Assembly (NCBI GenBank): GCA_030077755.1
Contig: JAQJZZ010000002.1
Span: 248,001 to 312,000 of the forward strand
DNA from: Filosporella fistucella
Taxonomy: Eukaryota > Ascomycota > Leotiomycetes > Helotiales
Reading direction: 5' to 3'
Length of the DNA: 64,000 bases
Part shown: positions 45,193 to 57,330 of the stretch, piece by piece
How positions within the stretch are numbered: the stretch's first letter is position 1
Layout: every line of letters starts with the position of its first letter
Notes under the pieces: generated by a model
What the model saw: only the letters and a program-made list of their open reading frames with translations
What the model was told of the DNA's origin: nothing
The model's database searches: none
Position numbers and translations under genes: made by a program

Positions 45193-46732
45193 ATGGCTAG
45201 GCCTCGTACCCCCAGACCTGTCACTAGCAGTGTCTTGAAACGCAGCCCAAGAAGTACCAAAGTGAAATTGGAGCAGCGGAGGTATAGAGTAGATATCCCG
45301 CAACAGAGCTCAAATGGTCCCAACACCTCTCCGAGATATATCCCTCCACGATCATCCTCAAGTTTCATTGTTGCATTGAGTGCCTCTCGTAGAAGTCACG
45401 AAGGTCGTCGTGAACGAGCAGACTCTTCAGTAGACGCTGTTACTGAGAGAGTTTCCGATGTCCTCATATCCAGCTCTCGACCACTTTCGCCCAATTCTCT
45501 TTCAGATTCAGATTCAGGCTACACAACTCCAGATGGTTTGTTCAAGAAACCCTTCAGGAAGGTTCCACAAGAAGTATCGCATTCCTCAGAGATTCAAGGC
45601 GGTCCGAAATTGGAGGAAGTGGAAGATACTCCGCGGGCACAAGCCGTCCGTGCAGCCGAGGAGAGACAATGGAACGAGAACCGAAAAATTATTTCAGATC
45701 TCAAAAGTCATCTGATAGAGCATGCTGAAACCCAGGACCTCAGAACACTCGCAGGTCTTCTCAGAATCAGACTTGATGATGCCGTAAACATCACAGAATT
45801 CTATCGACAATGGCTTCCAGAACAATTGAAGGTGCCGGCAAACCTGCGGGCACTTGCTTTCGCCAGATTTCAGTCTGATCTTGAATCCAAATACAAGGAC
45901 CGTCCTTCCAAAGAGAGGAAAGACATTCAATTGGAATTAATAAAAGCAAGCGTTCGTAATTTCAACTTGTGCAAGGAAGCAGGATTCGAAACAAAAACAG
46001 CCATGGCTTATGTTTGCGAAGCGTTCAATGCAGACCAAAGAATTGAGGATATTAATGATTGTGACCTACATCGCCCTCAGCCTCAATTCCAAGTAAGATT
46101 CTATGGAGTCAAGACTTCTGCAGACGTCTCAACTTTGAGAAAAAGATGAGCTAATCTCAATACAGGGAGAAATGTATCGAATCGGACTACGTGGAGGCCA
46201 TCGCAGCTCAATCATAAGCTCAGGCTCTGAAGCCCAATCTGATAAGATAATGGGTGAGTCCAATCATGGTCCAAGACCAGAAGAATCGACAAGAAAGGCT
46301 TCTGGACCTGTGTGGTGGTCGAAGTCTCTGCCAACTACCCAAACTCAAAACCCGAAAAGTGAATTCAGCCAAAGCAAGGACCGTAAAAATTATTCCGAAT
46401 CAGAGCCACAGACTTCACCCACAAGACATGGGAAGCAACGTCGTCGTTCAGTCTTCTTTTCAGAACCCGATGGAGAGCATGGAAACGAGAAAGCGGAATT
46501 GAAACCCGTTGAAAACCAATCTAAAGTAGCTCCCAAAAAGCGTAAGCTTTCACATCAACAAGAGAGCGACATGGAGTCACAGCGAGGTGCAGTATCGCCT
46601 ATTAAGAAACGAAAGTCCACCCGAGGAGTTGCAGCAGTCGTTCCAGGCCGAAGAGAAAGTCGCAGGGGAGTGAGGAAAGCAGACAGAAACTGTTTTGATT
46701 TCCTTGGCCCCCAATATCCTGAATCCGATTAA
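45193..46732 (+). CDS. Unknown, largely disordered probable nuclear protein
   Basis: Two exons, join(45193..46092, 46166..46732), give 1467 nt and 488 residues. The intron has donor GTAAGA, a GCTAATC branch and acceptor TACAG. Residues 1-145 are basic and Ser/Pro-rich. Residues 150-300 are predicted helical (AVRAAEERQWNENRKIISDL, LAGLLRIRLDDAVNITEFY, LRALAFARFQSDLESKYKD, AMAYVCEAFNADQRIEDIND), and this is the only part that looks folded. The second exon is charged low complexity with PKKRKLS and PIKKRKSTRG, probable nuclear localisation signals. I do not recognise a named family. The long open frame, clean intron and helical core support a real gene. Confidence 0.7.
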
Positions 46733-47396
46733 GGAATGACTCGATGACTGAAGCGCTGGTTGCGATATTTGAATGAGTTGAAATGCGAATATACGGTGGA
46801 AGCAGGACTGGGTGAAGTTATTACATCCAGGGATGGAAGAGTACACTCTTACAGCGGGACAATCAAGTCACTGTCATGAGCAATTATAGCGTTAAGAATA
46901 AAATGATTCAGACTCGGTTCCCGTGGTATTTATAATTTTCTGTAATCGTGATATCTCCTCGTCGTATGCAATCAAAGTTGCGTGCAGGTTGATCTACCTT
47001 CCGAAACCCTCGCAGCCAATCTTACCAAATATTGCTCAACAAACTCCTACAGAATCAATCTATAAGCAGGATATCCATCCAGCTTACAGAACATAAAGCA
47101 GGAAGGTTACTACGGAATAGGGTACTTGGCAGAATTAGCTATATACGACACCATTTGCACTGGCAATTTTTGTGGATTCACTTTTGCGTGACACAAGAAG
47201 GAAGAAGATCAGCTCAAGAATATTGTATTAAGTACAGCTCTCTATATGTATTTCCAACTAGTCCAAGCTAAAGTCCCAATACCAGACATATGAATGAAAT
47301 ATGAACATGTTAAATTACTTCAGGTCATTAAGAAATATCAATCCATTACCATTTCATTTCCTCGGTTCTCTCAATAACTCAAGAAAAGAAGTCCCC
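46733..47396. other. Intergenic, no gene recognised
   Basis: No supported gene. The right edge adjoins the stop codon of the peroxygenase relic. Confidence 0.55.
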
Positions 47397-48700
47397 TCAC
47401 TTCTTATACCCCGAACACCCATTCGGGCAATTATTATACCCAGGGAAGATATTATACTGATTCTTATCAATGCCATCCAACTTGGGACATCCCAGTCCAA
47501 GAAGTTTCTGCGCAACCGTATCCGTAAACGGACTCAGCAACTGGTTCAACGTCCCGATATCTGTTTCTGCGCCACCGAGGAATCAAGCAGAGCAGCTTGC
47601 GAGACTTGCAGAGCGTAGCATTCGAAATTATCTCCTTCTAGCAAGTTCGCGGCGCTGAAGACGCCTTTGATGAGTGAGGATACATCGACGACGGTGACGG
47701 TGTTTGACTTTTCCTGTATTGCCGCCTACGTCCAGGAGAGGAGGGTATTTCTCCGCGAAATCGAGGACGTTGGCTAGGAAGCTGGGAATGGTGTATTCGT
47801 TGCCTATGGCGCGCTTGTACCAGTTATCTGGGATGCGTTCATAACCGTGTGTGTACTTGCAGTTGCCGCTCTCGCCGGTGATGGAGAAGAAGGACATAAG
47901 TTCTTTCTTGGAGAGGGAGCCTTCTGGAAAGTCGGCGGATGTGTTGGACATCATGCGGACGGGGAAGTTGAAGCCTGCGGGGGAGACGAGAACGCCTGCG
48001 ATGGGGAGAGTAGAAGAAGTATGGGTTGTTCTGGACGGAGTGGTTGAAGCGGGAGATGCGCAAGTCGATGAGGTTTGCGTATTTGGTATCAGCGCCAACA
48101 CCCTTTACAAGTGCATCGTAGTACTATTGGAACTGGGGAATCTGAAATTCATAGTCGTTTCTGCTGGGTTGGGTTGGTTTAAGGGGTTCTTGATTATTCT
48201 GAGGAAGCTTACTAGAGGTAGAGATCTCCACGAGTTGGTGAGGTATCAGACTCATACTTGTTTTGGGATCCTGAAATGACTTGTGGAGCACCCGCGAGGC
48301 CGAGAAGGTTGTTGAGAGGAAGTTGAATTTTAGATGAGGGACCCCCGATGGAGTAGCCAAGAAGGTTGCCGTCGAATACAGCTCCGTAGACACCAAGGAA
48401 CGTTTCAAGGTCGAGGGCCATACCATAGGCTTCATTGGTACCCTCGATGAAATCGCCGATTGAGCCAACTCCATTGTGAGGAATGTAGCCGTGGTTGGCG
48501 GCAGCATTCAAACCTGGGCAAGGACCACGAAGGTCGGAAGGATCAGTTTAAGCAGCCAAAGGTGCCGAAGGCGCCGAATGCGAAGAGACAGGTTTGACGG
48601 ACTTGGGGGATGCTATTGCACAGGAGGTGGCAGCTTGTATTCCTAGGGAGTAAAGAGTTTGCAAGGTATATCGTTCCTAAGGCGCTCGGTGTTGGGTTTC
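47397..48700 (-). pseudogene. Decayed heme-thiolate peroxygenase (chloroperoxidase family)
   Basis: Fragments of an unspecific peroxygenase/chloroperoxidase (Peroxidase family 2) run from about 48600 down to the TGA at 47399-47397. Landmarks are the heme-ligating Pro-Cys-Pro in DLRGPCPGLNAAANHGY, GSQNKYESDTSPTRGDLY with the acid-base region, QRF-like RISRFNHSVQNNPYFF, GVLVSPAGF, FFSITGE, YERIPDNWYKR, GGNTGK, LLEGDNFECYALQ and the C-terminal LGCPKLDG..FPGYNNCP. It is broken in at least five places: a TAA at 48550-48548 just before the mature N terminus, a TAG at 48126-48124, and frame changes near 48005, 47695 and 47590. One intron (donor GTAAGC near 48224) is still visible. Live homologs are secreted and oxidise organic substrates with peroxide. 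Confidence 0.85.
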
Positions 48701-51700
48701 CTTGATGTATAATAAATAGTCTTGGGGGTTTGTGACACATCAATTCATTGCGACCCATCACTACTCTCCAATGTCTCGTAGCCGTGCTTGCAGAGGCGAT
48801 AATACGTCTAGTAATACTTGCCCACATTTATGATGACAAAATGATAGTCAGAAAGGAGTCACCGTCGTCCGCCAAACATTTCTCTTGGATTCCAAATCAA
48901 ATATACTCCAATGAGCCTGTAACGCAAGATACATTTTATACTGTGGAGTTTCGAAAGTAAAGAATACCCATTCCTATTTCTGTCCCAATCTCGAACACCA
49001 AAAATCATATTCAAACTTCGGACATTAACCACAAAACTGAGTTGCTGCGAACCTCGTATTTACCATCTCCTCCAATACTGACCTTCCACGAACTTCAATA
49101 ACCTCGCCTTCTCCACGCCATCTTGTCATTGTATTCTAGGAATTTACTTTTCCATTAAATCTTCACCCGAGTCCTATTCTTTTCAAACCCGAACCTTAGC
49201 AGTCACCCCACACCGGCCACAACGCCAAGTATTGACCCTTTCAGGGAGGGTATATAGTCAACCACCCCATCAAATAATCTTAGAAGCAGACGAGTTTCAT
49301 TCCAGGCACCGCACCATTGTGGTGAGCAATGCAGAAGAGGCTTCAAGCCAAATCAATTTCGCTCAAAGAGTCCATTGCGCTGTCGATTACAATAGCGTCT
49401 TGGTTGAGGATACCGATGGTAAAGAAAAAGGAAATAGGAGGTTTGAATAGAGATTCAAGATCAAAGGAATGTTCTAAGGGAGGTATTGGGTAGGTAAACT
49501 GGATTTGACGGTGGTAATAGTTGACAGTAGGAAAGGTTGACGACGGTGATATTTGACAACAGTTGATAATTACTGTCAACATCTGTCGTCGTCAAAGTCC
49601 TGTGCTTCGGAAAAGAAAACGGCTCTCAGTGGTAAATCCAGGACTTTCAGCAAGTGCAAAGCCATGACGATTGAACTGATTTGGTGCTTACTCTCAACGC
49701 ACAGAACGCTATAGCGGTATTCCTTTTCACCTTTCCCCATTGAGAATAAGGTGATTGGGACGCTTGTTCTTCTCTGATATAGCCAGTTGCCTTAGGGCGT
49801 CAAGTAGATGGCGCCTCAATCTTGAGGTGCGAGGTATATACTCGGAGTGAGAGACGTCACCTGGGACAAATTTTATCTGATGGTGAATTCATGCTTGGTG
49901 TGGTATTGTTTTCAACAAGTTAAGAAAGGTAAGAAGTTTTAATTAGATAAGTGTACGAGGTAGGAAGTAAGTATTTCAGAGTAGCAAAACTTTACCTTCA
50001 CTTCTTCATATAATAAAGAAGGACAAACTCTCTCTCACTAACCTTGGGCTTTTCGAATTCAAATTCATAGTTGCCTTTTGGGACTATTCCTGTGTCGAAG
50101 GTACGAACCAGGCATTTGGATTATGTGTCGGCCGAGTGTGTGTATAAAGATCGTCACAACCGCTTTAGAAACAGACGACTGCATCCCCTTTCACAGCTTC
50201 ACAGCTAGGTCGTGGACCAAGACTGGTGAAGAGATCCTAGCGTGGACGGTTGTACGTCAGGGGATGGGAGTTTGTGGAGGCAGAAGTAGAGGGTTGACGG
50301 CGGGGAAAGTCATTACATCTCTTGATTTGGATTGTAACTTCGGAGATTTGGATCTAAGAAAAGGTTCAGACGACAGTTGGAGAATTTGACGACAATGAAA
50401 ATTAAAATGGTTGGAGTTGGCGGGGACGTCCTAGGACCATACAAGTTATCCGACTTGAATCATCCCGCAGACCCGGAAGTTCTTCCTTCTACAGGCCTTC
50501 CCTGAGCTGCTCTCATCGTCCGAAACAGTGTCTGAAGGCCGCTTGGATGTGTGACTAGAAGAAGACTTTATAGATGGAAGCACGTGATCATGGGTGGAGC
50601 ATCATACTTTGGGGCAGAGATTTGTGTGAAAAAGGAAAGAATGGAGGAGAATGAATGATGTTGAAGGGAATTTCAAATCCGGATGTGTATGGAGGTGATC
50701 AGGTGCAGGAACATGATGTTGTTGGCAAATTTGAGTGCCAACTACTAAGTAGATCTCCTAACTTCAGCCGTATCTCCTACAGGATCCGGTCACGGATCGA
50801 AAGCCTCTCTGACCCCACCAGATTGTCTGTTTATTGCAATCAAATCTGCATTGACAGATATACAGGGTGAGCTTGATCCTTGGTTCATAGATAAGCTACC
50901 CCGCCATTGATAAGCATTAGGTATATCAAAGCTTATCAGTTGAGATATTTGTGAGACATCAGCGAGTATACACTTGAGATTTCAAATCTTAATGTCAAGT
51001 ACATACACGAGCAAGTTTCGAATAAGAACTAAGAAGCAAACATTCAATATGATACCTCAAGCAACTTGCTGTTGACGAACAACCCCTACCTGTGATAGCC
51101 GGTCAATCTTTTATTCAGCATCTCCTTAGAGGCCCGAAAGCTTACTTACGTGCTCTTAAATGTGATGAGATTGAAGTTGCAAATCCAAGCTGCCTTCAAA
51201 GACAAATTAAAAGCATAAATTCGGATTTATAGAAGAGACACTTCACCAACCACAAGCTACCCCGCAAAATGCCTGTCATGCTGGAGACAATTGACCCGAG
51301 ATACTTGTCCCAGTGATCAGAGGAGAAACATCCTTCCAATCGAAGCATCTTCCAGCAAAAGGAATGTTTCATGTACGCATGCAGCGCATAATGCCAGTAA
51401 TGAGGATATACTTCCGCCACCACCCCACTTCCTCTCACCAATTGCACAAGCTCAACTCGAAACAAACTCGTGATCAACTCGCTTGTTAATGCCAAAAGCA
51501 ATTCAAGCCGCATCAATTGACGCGGTGATCCATCAAGGTCACTTGACCCCGCCCCCGCCGGATCCCAATAATCCACAATTCTGGTTGAACCGTTTGTAGC
51601 TATACATTAATATCAATGCTTCAACAAGTACATCCATCTACCGAAGTCAATTCTATGTACTTCTTCCATCCACGCCGCACTAACTGGCGGTTGGAAGCTC

Positions 51701-52382
51701 AAAATGGGTCTGAATTGGTAAGGAAGATGTTGTTCCGCGGCAAAGATGCCCTGTCAATCAGCACTTCAGCCGCGAGGAAACAAAGTCTGTATTTAGGCTA
51801 AATGCAATACATAATTAGCACCAGAATGCAACACCTTCTCTATCCAATCGTCATCACCTTAAAAATAAGAAACAGCGATTACAACCTCTTGACCACATTT
51901 ATCCGCTCCCGATGGCCCACATCGCGATATACGATATTTTGCATCCCGCGATGTCTGTATTCGATTTAGGTTTACTGCATCAAAGCACGAAACAAGATGA
52001 GGCCATTTCTGCTGCTAGTTAGGTACGATTTCTTGATATAATAATATCTCGGGGAATTTTCATATACATCTCTGCTTTCAATTCCCAATTGGAGCTCTTT
52101 GCAGCTCTCTGCACAATCTACATGAAATCTGCTGCTGCTTCCTTCCGTTCGTCGTTGGTCTGGCGGTAAAATACAAGTTCCTCTCCACTACCCCCACCTG
52201 TCTACTAATACTACTCGTTTACAAGGGAATCCAGGTCTCGCACTCGGGCTCACTTGACCTGCTCAATATCGGGTGCACTTTTGCCCCGCTCGACCCCTCT
52301 ACGTCCATACAAAAGAGCTTCTTCCTCACCTTTTCTCAACACTTTTGCGATTAGAAACGAAAAGAGATTTTACACTGCAAAT
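48701..52382. other. Long gene-poor stretch
   Basis: I find no supported gene in 3.7 kb. Open frames at 50078-50389 (+), 50655-50870 (+) and 51196-51576 (-) lack any recognised domain. A 16-bp periodic array at 49505-49595 is listed separately. The last 400 bp are the presumed promoter of xylose reductase. Confidence 0.5.
49505..49595. repeat. 16-bp periodic TTGAC array ending in an inverted repeat
   Basis: TTGAC recurs at 49505, 49521, 49537 and 49553, exactly 16 bp apart, in units resembling TTGACRRYRGTRATAK. The array runs into an imperfect palindrome: the arm at 49537-49563 (ttgacgacggtgat...) pairs with 49572-49595, whose complement begins ttgacgacgacag. Related units recur near 50369-50395 and at 56411. 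Confidence 0.75.
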
Positions 52383-53508
52383 ATGGCTTCCCCTACAATC
52401 AAGTTGAACACTGGTCACCATATGCCACAGGTTGGCTTTGGATTGTGGAAGGTAGATAATGCGACATGTGCGGACACCGTTTATAATGCCATCAAGGTTG
52501 GATACAGGTTGTTTGATGGCGCATGCGGTATGTATTCTTCTACCCATCTCTATCCGCGGATTGAGAGCAAAACTAATATGTAAACCAGACTACGGTAACG
52601 AGAAGGAAGCCGGTGAAGGTGTTGCCCGCGCCATCAAGGACGGCCTCGTAAAGAGAGAGGATCTTTTCCTCGTCTCCAAACTCTGGAACTCCTTCCACGA
52701 AGGCGACAAAGTTGAGCCCATCTGCCGCAAGCAACTCGCAGACTGGGGCATCGATTACTTCGATCTCTATATTGTCCACTTCCCAGTCGCTCTCAAATAC
52801 GTTGACCCCGAGGTCCGCTACCCACCTGGCTGGGCCGTCGATGGAAAGGATGATGTTCAATTGAGCAATGCAAGCATACAAGAGACATGGAGAGCAATGG
52901 AGGATATTCACACCAAGGGATTGGCAAAGAGTATCGGTGTCAGCAATTTCCAAGGAAGTTTGATTCTCGATCTCTTGCGATATGCAAAGATCCGTCCTGC
53001 TACCCTGCAAATCGAGCATCACCCTTACCTTGTCCAACCTACTCTTCTCAAGCTGGCTGAAAGCGAGGGTATTGCCGTAACAGCCTATTCTTCCTTCGGA
53101 CCACAATCATTCATTGAGCTTGAGTGGCAAAAGGCAAAGGATACCCCTGTTTTGTTCGAGCATCCTGTCGTTACTGCTATTGCGGAGCGGGTTAAGAGGA
53201 CACCAGCGCAGGTATTGCTTAGATGGGCTACACAGAGAGGATTGGCTGTCATTCCTAAGAGTAACAACCCAGAGCGTCTGCAGCAGAATTTGGAAGTTAC
53301 GAATTTCGAGTTGGACGAGAAGGATCTAGATGCTATTTCCGGACTAGACAGACAGTTGAGATTCAACAATCCTACGGATGTAAGTAAAATTTCCCGCCCC
53401 TTGACCCATCTATCCTCTACATCTCTACTTTACCTCTATTCTCCTCCACCAAATATAGAACTTAGCTAACAAATCCAGTACCTCGGAACGCTTCACATCT
53501 TCGCATAG
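52383..53508 (+). CDS. xyl1: D-xylose reductase (aldo-keto reductase)
   Basis: Three exons, join(52383..52527, 52589..53379, 53479..53508), give 966 nt and 321 residues, the usual length for fungal xylose reductases. It reduces D-xylose to xylitol with NAD(P)H in the cytosol, the first step of pentose catabolism. The start [23 protein letters not shown] is typical. The AKR catalytic tetrad is complete: Asp45 and Tyr50 in LFDGACDYGNE, Lys79 in VSKLWN and His112 in YIVHFP. The xylose-reductase loop ([24 protein letters not shown]) and the cofactor motif [13 protein letters not shown] are intact. The last exon encodes only YLGTLHIFA. The frame is open upstream of the ATG but contains no other ATG, so no leader is proposed. 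Confidence 0.95.
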
Positions 53509-54564
53509 ATAATTCTACCTTATCTCTCCTCTTAAAGGCGTTGCTTTTCGCGTGGCTGGCTGGCTTTTCTGCTGTTTTAGGTAGTAGCATGGCGATACCT
53601 AGAGAGGGAACAGGAATAAGAAATGAGATTTATTTGCTTGCTTTTCAATATTTTGCTTATGCCTATGCTACATTTTCCTCCCATGGTGAATATGCCTATA
53701 CTGTCCTGCCCTTCATTTTATTCTACACTCAATTTTACAAACATTTTTCTATCCCCGCTTTCGTCACACACACTCTTTATTCTACTCGCAACGGAAAACG
53801 AGATGTTCAATCAAGTGTCTGATATTGTACCCAAATTTCCAATCCTCTTGGATAGCTTCAACATTTCCAGAACTCAATTAGCCCTCCAACATAGTCAATC
53901 ATTGAGCCAAACACGTATATTCGCATACCCACATAAGTCCCAATCAAGTGAGAGAGTGTGTGTCTGTACTGCATAGTCTGTATGCTTACAATAAATGAAG
54001 AGGCATGATGCAACTGAAGCAACAGTGGTAATTATCAATATTATAATAATTGATTCCAGCTTCGAGTTTAAGATAGACGTGAAAGGTCTAGGGTAGGATA
54101 TCGAGTTTGATAATGTTTTTATGCCTTTTGTTTTTTCGATGTATAATTTTAATGTTATTTTCTTATAGTTTTTGAAGAGGGAATGCAGTATTTGAATGTC
54201 CATCGCTGCTTGGGACGTAACTGCAAGTACCAATGTTTTGTTCATATGTATAGAGATATGGCTAAGCATAAATGTACCAAAGGGTAGGGATTTAGGATAT
54301 ATTTGGGAGTTTCAAGGGAGAATATTGACTTTGATACATTTCTTCTATATGGGACTACCTTGTCTTCTAAGTAGATAACCATGAGGAAGAATTATCAAGG
54401 ACCTCCCTATTTTCAAGGAAAATTTTATTAGGAAATAACCGTTGAAACCATCTTCGTAATATAAATTATACAATCATCCCGTATTGCTAACCGTATAAAT
54501 TTTAGACCGCAAAGCAATCATTATACCGTAGAACTCGTTGGTATTATACAGGAGCTATAAGGCG
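53509..54564. other. Intergenic, no gene recognised
   Basis: This is the 3' flank of xylose reductase, becoming AT-rich to the right. No supported coding region. Confidence 0.55.
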
Positions 54565-55400
54565 CTATTGAAGTTCTGCCATATTCCAATAGTACTCGTC
54601 TATTGGCGGAATAAAAGCCGGTATACTTTCATAAACCTTCGGGGTAGTCTCTCTAACGCTTTGTATGAGTATAAGCACAAGCCCAACAACCGTTTCACCA
54701 CAAAAACCTGGGTGTACACCAACTGTGATTGCAGCGAGCTCTAACTTATCTGGCTGACCTTCTCGCCATGCGACGTTTAGGTAAATAGAATGAGTACATG
54801 ACTCTCTTGGGGTCATCCGAATCAGGCATCTGCCTATATCTATCTCATCTCTCGAAATACCGGAAGGGCGTCGATCCACATAGTATGATGCGCAGTTAGT
54901 CCAGAAAAGGACACAATAAGGAGGTTGTCGTTTCAAACGAGCCCTATACGAGTTCATAGCATGTTCATAGTCCTGAGGTGCAGTGAAATGTGCTTCCAAT
55001 CCCTTTTGAATCGATATCACCCATGGCGTATTATTCCTTCTTGGACCACCCTGAGATGTATTTGATGAATCCGGCCGATATTGTTATCATCAAAGCACTC
55101 GAATTTGGAATGATCCCTATACTTGAGGTATTTTAATATAGAACTATTAAGATACCACAAATCCGTTCCGTGATACAAATCATCGCGATTTCTTCTCTAT
55201 ACGAGGAGACCTTAGCATGCTTCCACCCCGCCCATGACCAACTTGGAAAGGATCGCCTTCTTTCGATTGGAAATGACAGATCGCTTGACCACCATAACGC
55301 TGATCCGAACTCTTTTGATAGCATGCCCCATATATGATGGCCAGTAAAATTCTCTAGACGTGATAGAATTCCAAGGTGCTCTTGGCGAATTCATAGTCAC
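54565..55400 (-). pseudogene. C-terminal relic of a HET-type protein
   Basis: Minus-strand pieces resemble the C-terminal half of HET-domain proteins: SREFYWPSYMGHAIKR in one frame, then ALWWSSDLSFPIERRRSFPSWSWAGWK in another. The R-R-x-x-FPSWSWAGW string is the hallmark. After stops, the frame 55020-54565 carries YLNVAWREGQPDKLELAAITVG, also in keeping with HET tails. No HET domain proper precedes it; the N-terminal half is missing or unrecognisable. Frame changes and stops near 55300 and 55130 show decay. Confidence 0.65.
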
Positions 55401-56410
55401 ATGGTGAATATCTCACCGATAGTAGGTAAGAGAGATATATGGATGCCACTTCTCACACAAAACAAAGACGGAGATGTGTGCAATGATTATGATCTACCTA
55501 ATCGCCTGTCTGTCTCTGGTGGACAGGCGGGATGCTGCTAGGGGAGGGGGCGGCTAGTGGTAGCAGAGGGAAGGAACCCTCTACCATTACATGGATGTCT
55601 ATCAGACCCGGGAGGCAGGCGAGAGGGAGAGTTTTGGGCTTTGTTTTCATATGCGATTTCAAGATCTAGCACCTCACCCAAAATTTCTCTATGCTGTACA
55701 TGATTCAGATAGAATATACCTGGAATTATAACATTAAACCTTTAAAGTAGCCCTATTGAAAAGATTCGTCTATATTATCTCAATAAAAGTAGATATCTTT
55801 TTCATTATAAGTTAAAGGACGTCAAATCTCTTTTTTTACTAATACTTTAATTAAATATATATAAAGAGAATATTTACTAAGTCTAAGCTATTATTTCAAT
55901 ATTTTAACCAAGTAATAACCAGCAAATAAGTCTCGATTATACTAGCTAAAAGGCATATTTAAAATAATTAAATGTCTAAGATTATTCCTAAATTATATAA
56001 ATAAATTTATACTTATAATTATATATTTCTTTCACATAATAAAAAGAATGATTCTTCAAGTATTTGAACCTAATATTACTACCGATATTTTCAACGCAGC
56101 TTAGCGATCTCGAAATAATTATATTTCTGAGATTATCTCCAAGCTATATAGACATGATGTGAACTCGCAATTATAGATTTACTTACGTCACAAAGACGGA
56201 AGGAGCATAGATTCCTCAAGTATTTAAACCCGGTATCTCTAAACCATTACTGCCGATATATCCAACGCTATAATTGCCATCTCACAGACCTCAGGAGCAT
56301 CTGGCAGCAGACTTGTACCAAAGAAACTTGGCGAGTACAAATTAGATTTGGGTTGTTTAGTGTAGATTATAGTCATTTGAGGTATTATTCTATAGACTTT
56401 TTGTCTGCAA

Positions 56411-56476
56411 TTGACAGTTGCAAGAGTTGACAACAGTTATTAGCCGACGACAATTGGAAGCCGACGGCAGTTAAAC
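56411..56476. repeat. Second TTGAC/CCGAC array, 16-17 bp period
   Basis: Units begin ttgac at 56411 and 56427 and ccgac at 56444 and 56461, with bodies such as aacagttattag and gacaattggaag. The unit is recognisably the same as in the array at 49505 (compare ttgacaacagtt at 49553 and 56427). Confidence 0.6.
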
Positions 56477-56926
56477 ATTTGATACTTGATACTTGTTTTC
56501 CACGTACTAGACGGAATACACGCCCTGGTTCTCCAACAGCATCCACGCATCGTATACTTCTTCGAATCACCCTGAACTAGTAATACGTACTCCTATCCCT
56601 AACCCGTCGCCTCCCAAACCAAAGTCTCTCTTGTGAGTCGTAGTGCCAAATTGAGTGTCAGAGTCGCCTCGCAATACTCAGTTGGAGTGGAGAAAATGAT
56701 GGCTGACACGGTATTTAACGGATAGAGGGGTTAACGGAGTTATAAGCACGGAAGCGACGAAGGTAGAACGTGATATTGTAAGCAGAGATTGTAGGAATAA
56801 GAAATGAATTCATTAACTGAATTCGAAGTATCTTAGGAAGTAAATATAAATCTTAAAGGTAGAGGGAGTGTCAAATAGAAGTTGAACTAGTAGAGGCAGT
56901 ACTACATCGCAAGAAAGTACAGGAAA

Positions 56927-57330
56927 GACTTGGATATTGAAAGAGGGGAGAAAAACAAACTTAGCAAGTAGTAAAACTACAATGATAAGGCACTTGAATA
57001 TTAGGCGCAATCTGAAACAATTCAGATGCTAATTTTCTATAAGAATATTAGAAATAAATAAAACGTACCAAAATTGAATATACCTACTTTATTACGCAAT
57101 AACATCTTGAATATCAGGTATAATCGAATACAAATAGGACGCCTATGCTCTCTAAGAATATTAAAAATAAACAAAATATACCAAAATTGAATAGAGTCGC
57201 TATACTATAGTATAATATCTTGAATATTATAGACAATCCAATGAGATTGAGACACCTAGGCCCTATAAGAACATTTGGAACAAACAAAATTACTAACATT
57301 GCATAGAGTTGTCATATTACAGAGAACAAA
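56927..57330. repeat. Tandem repeat, 113-bp period, 3-4 copies
   Basis: The word taagaa recurs at 57040, 57153 and 57266, exactly 113 bp apart, followed each time by an aaaNaaaNaaaNNtaccaaaattgaata-like segment. The word cttgaatat recurs in phase near 56993, 57105 and 57219. An older, more diverged copy extends left to about 56927. The copies differ mostly by transitions within an AT-rich background, as expected for mutated repeats. Confidence 0.8.

Noticed and set aside
51196..51576. 126-codon minus-strand frame
   Set aside because: No domain, no flanking exons, and surrounding sequence is gene-poor; cannot be supported.
52254..52382. In-frame N-terminal extension of xylose reductase that looks like a mitochondrial leader
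   Set aside because: The codon at 52254 is TTG and no ATG precedes 52383 in frame. The family start is MASPTIKL at 52383.
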